The translations under genes and the position numbers were made by a program. From NCBI GenBank assembly GCA_964423795.1, contig CAYRGC010000021.1, positions 1 to 16,632 of the forward strand: a stretch of DNA of 16,632 nucleotides. The letters are read 5' to 3'. The DNA is from CAYRGC01 sp964423795. GTDB lineage: Bacteria > Patescibacteriota > Gracilibacteria > Peribacterales > Peribacteraceae. Shown here in pieces: positions 12,704 through 16,632 of this stretch. Each line of letters opens with the position of its first letter. Within the stretch, counting starts at the first letter, position 1. The notes beneath the pieces were generated by a model. It searched no databases. It was not told the origin of the DNA and saw only the letters and a list, made by a program, of their open reading frames with translations.

Positions 12704-13710
12704 CCGATCATCGTCAGTTCTTCATCCCTGAAGCCCGCGCCGCTGAACGCCTCCCAGGTCTTCGGACCTCCCTCGACGAGCAAGGACGTGATGCCGAAGA
12801 ACCCGTCCCGGGGCGTGAGCAACGCCTTCCAGAGGGAATCCCACCGAAACATCCCGAAGACGTCCGTTTCCACGCCGAACACGCGTACGTCATTGGCTTC
12901 GAGCCGCTTCGCCTTGGCAGAAGACGCGTTCTCCTCGGTCGTGAGGAGAATAGTCATGGCACGATGATCGTCGATGACGATCTTGGCGTCTTCCGGGGTC
13001 CGCAAACCGGCATCGAGAACAAGACGGTAAAGATAATTTTTGTACTCGAATTTTTTCTCTTTATTCAGGGCTGAATCAATATTTCGTATCGTTAATTGAG
13101 GATCATCGGAAAGTATAGTGCCTGAACCTACAAGAATGGCATCTGTTAGGGCTCTTCCATATATATGAGACCACGAATTCTGCTCGGATGAGGTTATTGC
13201 CAGGGGCGAGCCATCAGGATGGGCTACCCGTCCGTCGGCCATCATGGCTTTTTTCAGGGTGATCCAGGGACGTGCCTTGGTACGGACCGTCGAATATCCG
13301 CGGTTGAACCATTCGCACTGCGCTCGGAGCATGGGGCCGATCACCCGCACGCCTTTCGCCTCCAGGATGGCCCTGCCCTTCCCAGCGACACGAGGATCCG
13401 GATCCCCCATCCCGTAGACGACGGTCTTGATGCCCCGCTCCAAAAGGATGTCCGTGCAGGGCGGCGTTTTCCCGTGGTGGCAGCACGGCTCCAGGTTCAC
13501 GTAGAGCACGTCCGAAGAATCGATCTCTCCCGGGAAGCGCTCAAGAAGGTCCCGCTCGGCATGGGCCATGCCGAACCCGCGGTGAAAGGCCTCCGCAATG
13601 ATGCGATCCTCACGCACGAGGACCGCGCCGACCATGGCACCGTTGCCGACGCGCCCGCGGCCCTGTGCGGCAAGTGTGAGGCAGCGGTGGAGGAAGGTCT
13701 CGGCGGACAC
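12700..13710 (-). CDS. ribD: RibD-like deaminase/reductase, short at the C terminus
   Basis: This 336-residue protein has both RibD domains. The deaminase (about 1-140) has HAE (50-52) and PCCHHGKTPPC (75-85), with zinc ligands His50, Cys76 and Cys85 and catalytic Glu52. The reductase begins at RPWITLKKAMMADGRVA and includes DAILVGSGTILSDDPQLTIR and SLLVEGGPKTWEAF. RibD deaminates the pyrimidine intermediate of riboflavin synthesis and reduces its ribose with NADPH. Two oddities: the usual PNPxVG before VGAV is GNGAMVG, and the protein ends in GFRDEELTMIG, roughly 30-40 residues before the normal end of the reductase fold, where it meets the convergent gene. No other riboflavin gene is nearby. 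Start is GTG at 13710. A central 180-base stretch is AT-rich. Confidence 0.85.
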   Translation of the reverse strand: MSAETFLHRCLTLAAQGRGRVGNGAMVGAVLVREDRIIAEAFHRGFGMAHAERDLLERFPGEIDSSDVLYVNLEPCCHHGKTPPCTDILLERGIKTVVYGMGDPDPRVAGKGRAILEAKGVRVIGPMLRAQCEWFNRGYSTVRTKARPWITLKKAMMADGRVAHPDGSPLAITSSEQNSWSHIYGRALTDAILVGSGTILSDDPQLTIRNIDSALNKEKKFEYKNYLYRLVLDAGLRTPEDAKIVIDDHRAMTILLTTEENASSAKAKRLEANDVRVFGVETDVFGMFRWDSLWKALLTPRDGFFGITSLLVEGGPKTWEAFSGAGFRDEELTMIG

Positions 13711-13817
13711 GACGGCAGCATACCGCAGTGCAGACCCCTGGAGCCTTTTTGCATTTTAAAACAAATTATTAACGTTTTACTACGCTAATACAATCCAGAG
13801 AAGGGGAGTGAAGACTC

Positions 13818-13852
13818 GAATTACGAATTTTGAATGATGAATAATGAAAAAT
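13818..13852 (+). repeat. Tandem heptamer array, five units
   Basis: The units are GAATTAC, GAATTTT, GAATGAT, GAATAAT and GAAAAAT. GAA is constant and the fourth base is T in four of five. The last base is T in four of five. It lies in the AT-rich 183-base gap (13711-13893) between the RibD-like gene and the YerC-like gene. Nothing else firm is seen in that gap apart from AT-rich sequence that could hold the RibD promoter. Confidence 0.75.
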
Positions 13853-13893
13853 GTGATCAAGTATTGTGATCTTTCATCGCAATGATCCTACGA

Positions 13894-14376
13894 TTATTTT
13901 CGATCCAAGTATTTTTGCAAAACAGAAATGTTTTTTTGTCCATTTTGCGATTCGTCGCGGTTATGTGAAGAGGATTGCACATTCGTTTTTTGTTCGTTCG
14001 ACCCCTCTGCGGACCTCTCCCCTGCCCCGTTTTCGACGCGCGTCAGAGGACGAACGCCCATGCGGTGGTGACGGTGGACATTGAGGTACCGACGGTAGCC
14101 TCCGGGGCCGTTTTCGATGAATTTCGCGACGCGTGTGACCGTCGTGGTGCTGGCACCAGTGGTGGCGGCGACATCGCGGTAACTGAGGCCCTTGGCGAGG
14201 TTTTTGGCCACTTCCAACCGCTCACCCCAAGCCTGGAGCTCGCTTAAGGTGCCGATATCACGCAGCAGGTCGGCGAGTTCCTCCTCGGACGAGCAAGAGA
14301 GCAGAGCATCGCAAAGGGCCCGAAACCAGGGCTCCTTGCGGTAGCTGTCCTCGGTGAAGCGCTTGCGGATCTTCAT
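13894..14376 (-). CDS. TrpR/YerC-like DNA-binding regulator with polar tail
   Basis: The 160-residue protein matches the TrpR-related YerC/YecD family over its first 100 residues. It has PWFRALCDALLSCSSEEELA and LLRDIGTLSELQAWGERLEV, then the helix-turn-helix GLSYRDVAATTGASTTTVTRV and the conserved GGYRRYL. TrpR-fold proteins bind operator DNA as dimers; the effector of this branch is not known, and the Trp-contact residues cannot be judged from sequence alone. The last 60 residues are polar and probably disordered, making this longer than the usual 95-105. I chose the ATG at 14376, which lies just past the stop of the upstream small gene; a GTG at 14385 that overlaps that stop is possible. 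It probably regulates its own operon. Confidence 0.85.
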   Translation of the reverse strand: MKIRKRFTEDSYRKEPWFRALCDALLSCSSEEELADLLRDIGTLSELQAWGERLEVAKNLAKGLSYRDVAATTGASTTTVTRVAKFIENGPGGYRRYLNVHRHHRMGVRPLTRVENGAGERSAEGSNEQKTNVQSSSHNRDESQNGQKNISVLQKYLDRK

Positions 14377-14381
14377 GGTGA

Positions 14382-14567
14382 TCACTTCTGGAGAAGCTGA
14401 CGAATTTCACGACCGATGTCGTTCTGCTGCAAAATTTCGGATCCGGGCAAATCCGCTTCGAATTCGATGTGATCGAGCGCCTGCTGCATCTCGCTACGAT
14501 AGGACTTCGGGGCCTTCTTCCATGCTTCCAACTTCTTTTCGTAATAGACATTGCTCTCGATTGCCAT
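14382..14567 (-). CDS. Unknown small helical protein upstream of the YerC-like gene
   Basis: I do not recognise this 61-residue protein. It is mostly helical with a charged N-terminal half (YYEKKLEAWKKAPKSYRSEM) and an acidic middle (HIEFEADLPG). Its promoter is clear, its leader of about 17 bases ends in a pyrimidine run followed by GAC, and its stop lies 6 bases before the regulator's ATG. The tight spacing suggests cotranscription, perhaps as a partner or ligand sensor of the regulator, but there is no direct evidence. Confidence 0.65.
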   Translation of the reverse strand: MAIESNVYYEKKLEAWKKAPKSYRSEMQQALDHIEFEADLPGSEILQQNDIGREIRQLLQK

Positions 14568-14590
14568 GTCGGAGGGGGAAAGTATGGAAC

Positions 14591-14618
14591 AGTGTACATC
14601 GCTTTCTCACTGTGTCAA
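14591..14618 (-). promoter_or_regulatory. Promoter of the YerC operon
   Basis: On the minus strand there is TTGACA (14618-14613, perfect), a 16-base spacer and TACACT (14596-14591, four of six). The expected transcript start is about 17 bases before the ATG at 14567. Confidence 0.65.
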
Positions 14619-14666
14619 CGTAGTACTACAAAAAAAACTTTGTTGGCTTCTGGTAGAGTCTTTCCC

Positions 14667-15038
14667 ATGACTCCCCTCTCCTCCTTCTTCGATCTCCGCC
14701 GCAAGCGCAGCGGGCTTTCCGCCGTGGGCTTCTATGTGGCGTCCTTCATCGCCACCGCCATCCTTGGCGGCATCGTCGCCGGCGTGGCCGTGCTGTTCGT
14801 GCCGGGAACCGGATCGTTCGAGCAAGGCTTCGCCTTCGGCGTGCAGGTCGGCACGATCGTGGCCGCCATCAGCTCGGCGCTCTTGTGCCTTCTCGTCGTC
14901 TGGAAGAAGAAGTTCCTGCCCCATCCGGGCATGCTCGCCCTCGTCGTGTGCTCGGCCGCGCTCGGGTACCTTGGCGGCGCGCTCCTCGGCATGATCATCC
15001 CCTCCTTCCTCACCACGAAGACCGCGAAGGCGGTGTAA
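14667..15038 (+). CDS. Three-helix membrane protein of unknown function
   Basis: The 123-residue protein has a short basic N terminus (MTPLSSFFDLRRKRSG) and three hydrophobic segments: about 19-45 (VGFYVASFIATAILGGIVAGVAVLFV), 53-78 (FAFGVQVGTIVAAISSALLCLLVV) and 87-113 (MLALVVCSAALGYLGGALLGMI). The WKKKF between the second and third suggests a cytoplasmic loop. The Gly-rich helices could pack tightly. I recognise no family. I chose the ATG at 14667 over in-frame codons upstream that overlap the opposite-strand promoter; the bases before it are TCTTTCCC. It is followed by a bidirectional terminator. Confidence 0.75.
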   Translation: MTPLSSFFDLRRKRSGLSAVGFYVASFIATAILGGIVAGVAVLFVPGTGSFEQGFAFGVQVGTIVAAISSALLCLLVVWKKKFLPHPGMLALVVCSAALGYLGGALLGMIIPSFLTTKTAKAV

Positions 15039-15060
15039 GAGGAATACAACAGAAACAAAA

Positions 15061-15102
15061 AGAGTGTCGCCCTTCGACTACGCTCAGGGTGACACTCTTT
15101 TT
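15061..15102. terminator. Bidirectional terminator built on dispersed repeat copy C
   Basis: AGAGTGTC (15061-15068) pairs perfectly with GACACTCT (15091-15098). Inside it, after one mismatch, CCCT pairs with AGGG around a 12-base loop. T-runs follow on both strands, so it can end the membrane-protein gene and fusA. The core CCCTTCG...CGCTCAGGGTGACA is the same repeat as at 7528-7552. Confidence 0.88.
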
Positions 15103-15115
15103 ACTATCGCGAGGA

Positions 15116-16632
15116 TTACTTGCCGCCTCCCGTGCGCGCGGCGATGACTTCATCGGCGACGTTCTTCGGCACCTTGTCATAGTGGCTCGGCTCCATGGAG
15201 TAGCTGGCGCGACCCTGGCTCATGGAACGCAGATCCGTGGCGTAACCGAACATCTCCGCGAGCGGGATCTTGGCATCGACAACCTTGGCCGTACCGCGCT
15301 CGCTCGTGCTCGTCACGAGACCGCGGCGGGAACTGATGTCGCCCATGACGTCGCCGAAGAATTCCTCGGGCGTCACGACTTCGACCTTCATGACCGGCTC
15401 CAAGATGACCGGATCCGCCTTCTTGGCGGCAGCCTGGAAACCGATGCTGGCGGCCATCTTGAAAGCGAACTCGTTGGAGTCGACGTCGTGGTACGAACCG
15501 TCGAGAAGTTCCACCTTCACGTCCACGACCGAGTATCCGGCCTGGATGCCACGGCTCATGCCTTCTTGGAAACCCTTGTCGCACGCGGGGATAAACTCGC
15601 GCGGGATGCGCCCGCCGACGACTTCGTCGACGAACTCGTAACCCTTGCCCGCCGGCTGCGGCGTGATCTTGAAGACGACGTGGCCGTACTGACCGCGACC
15701 GCCGGACTGCTTGATGTACTTCTCCTCGTGCTCGAGTTCCTTCTGGATCGTCTCGCGGTAGGCGACCTGGGGCTTACCGACGTTCGTTTCGACCTTGAAT
15801 TCGCGCTTCATGCGGTCGACGATGATATCCAAGTGGAGCTCGCCCATGCCCGCGAGAATGATCTGGTTGGTCTCCTCGTCGCTGCGAACGCGGAGCGTCG
15901 GGTCCTCTTCCACGAGCTTCTGGAGGGCAATGCCCATCTTCTCCTGGTCGGCCTTGGTCTTGGGCTCGACGGCGAGCGAGATCACCGGCTCGGCGAACGT
16001 GATGGACTCGAGCTGGATGGGGTTGTTGATGTCGCAAATCGTGTCTCCCGTGCGCGTGTCCTTGAGACCGATGACCGCGCCGATGTCGCCCGCTTCGATC
16101 TGGTCGATCTCCGCGCGCTGGTTCGCGTGGAGGCGAACCAAGCGACCGATGCGCTCATTGTTTCCCGTACGACTGTTCAAAACGGCAGTGCCCGTCTTGA
16201 GCACGCCGGAGTAGACGCGGATGAAGGTGAGACGGCCGACGAACGGGTCGGTGGCGATCTTGAAGGCGATCGCGGAGAGAGGCTCTTCGTTCGTCGCATG
16301 GCGGGCGATATCGGAATCGTCGGAGGGGTTCTTGCCCTTGATCGACGGGATGTCCGCCGGACACGGGAGATAGGCAACGACGGCGTCGAGCACGAGCTGC
16401 ACGCCCATGTTCTGGAGCGAGCTGCCGCAGAGAACGGGATAGAGCTTGTTGCGGACGACGGCGGAGCGCAGACCCGTGCGCATCTCCTGGATCGTAAGCG
16501 CGCCGTCCGTGAGGAACTTGTCCATGAGTTCGTCGTTGTTCTCCGCGATCTTCTCCATGAGCGTCAATCTGTACTCCTTCACCTGGTCTTTCATGTCGTC
16601 CGGGATCGGGAGCTCCTTCTTGGTTTCGCCGT
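15116..16632 (-). CDS. fusA: Translation elongation factor G, N terminus cut by window edge
   Basis: This GTPase drives ribosomal translocation. The frame stays open to the right edge (codons begin at 16630 on the minus strand), so about 505 C-terminal residues are present and the P-loop and switch regions are missing. Visible in order are the late G' region (KKELPIPDDMKDQVKEYR), domain II (FIRVYSGVLKTGTAVLNSRT, QIEAGDIGAVIGLKDTRTGD), domain III (GMGELHLDIIVDRMKREF), domain IV (KQSGGRGQYGHVVFKI, GGRIPREFIPACDKGFQEGM) and domain V (EVVTPEEFFGDVMGDISSRR, ending SHYDKVPKNVADEVIAARTG). All conserved residues of these domains seem intact. The 3' end faces a bidirectional terminator. Upstream str-operon genes, if present, lie outside the window. 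Confidence 0.97.
   Translation of the reverse strand, partial: GETKKELPIPDDMKDQVKEYRLTLMEKIAENNDELMDKFLTDGALTIQEMRTGLRSAVVRNKLYPVLCGSSLQNMGVQLVLDAVVAYLPCPADIPSIKGKNPSDDSDIARHATNEEPLSAIAFKIATDPFVGRLTFIRVYSGVLKTGTAVLNSRTGNNERIGRLVRLHANQRAEIDQIEAGDIGAVIGLKDTRTGDTICDINNPIQLESITFAEPVISLAVEPKTKADQEKMGIALQKLVEEDPTLRVRSDEETNQIILAGMGELHLDIIVDRMKREFKVETNVGKPQVAYRETIQKELEHEEKYIKQSGGRGQYGHVVFKITPQPAGKGYEFVDEVVGGRIPREFIPACDKGFQEGMSRGIQAGYSVVDVKVELLDGSYHDVDSNEFAFKMAASIGFQAAAKKADPVILEPVMKVEVVTPEEFFGDVMGDISSRRGLVTSTSERGTAKVVDAKIPLAEMFGYATDLRSMSQGRASYSMEPSHYDKVPKNVADEVIAARTGGGK

Noticed and set aside
13711..13893. tRNA or other known structured RNA in the AT-rich gap
   Set aside because: No cloverleaf or known RNA motif was visible; only the heptamer array and AT-rich sequence.

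Overview
The window is gene-dense, GC-rich bacterial DNA that uses TGA as a stop codon. An SLH-domain sortase, a VirD4/TraG-like ATPase, a B12-dependent ribonucleotide reductase with a TSCPD tail, a RNHCP zinc protein and many small unplaced proteins together fit a Patescibacteria (CPR)-type genome, perhaps Peregrinibacteria/Peribacteria-like. This placement is an inference from gene content; no rRNA or other taxonomic marker is present. Most gene starts that are not coupled to an upstream gene lack a Shine-Dalgarno sequence and instead have a run of C and T just before the ATG.

Layout. 1-755 is the 3' end of a conjugation-type ATPase. 840-1386 is the most interesting segment: a four-helix-bundle (23S-IVS/Avd-like) gene on the minus strand, bracketed by two inverted arrays of octamers of consensus ARGNAACC. 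1392-2579 (minus) encodes a secreted protein with three SLH repeats and a C-terminal sortase. 2805-3899 is ychF. 3957-5353 holds two diverged tandem paralogues of unknown function and a RNHCP protein; 5492-5884 is a lipoprotein. On the minus strand 5889-7359 carries a secreted helical protein, a charged cytoplasmic protein and a small membrane protein. 7566-10988 (minus) is the class II ribonucleotide reductase, with two NrdR boxes over its promoter and a strong terminator. 11325-11999 is a flavodoxin-fold reductase; 12105-12703 are two coupled small genes that converge, with overlapping stop codons, on a C-terminally short RibD homologue (12700-13710, minus). 13894-14567 (minus) is a small ORF plus a YerC/TrpR-like regulator; 14667-15038 is a membrane protein; 15116 to the end (minus) is most of fusA.

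Repeats. Besides the octamer arrays, a tandem heptamer array lies at 13818-13852 and a heptamer-like, hairpin-forming array at 11223-11300. A separate dispersed palindromic repeat with arms CCCTGAGC / GAAGGG occurs at 764-803, 7528-7552 and 15061-15098; the last copy is built into a bidirectional terminator. The pairing of an Avd-like four-helix gene with inverted arrays that vary at only two of eight positions is the best candidate for an undescribed system. No reverse transcriptase or other effector gene lies in the window.
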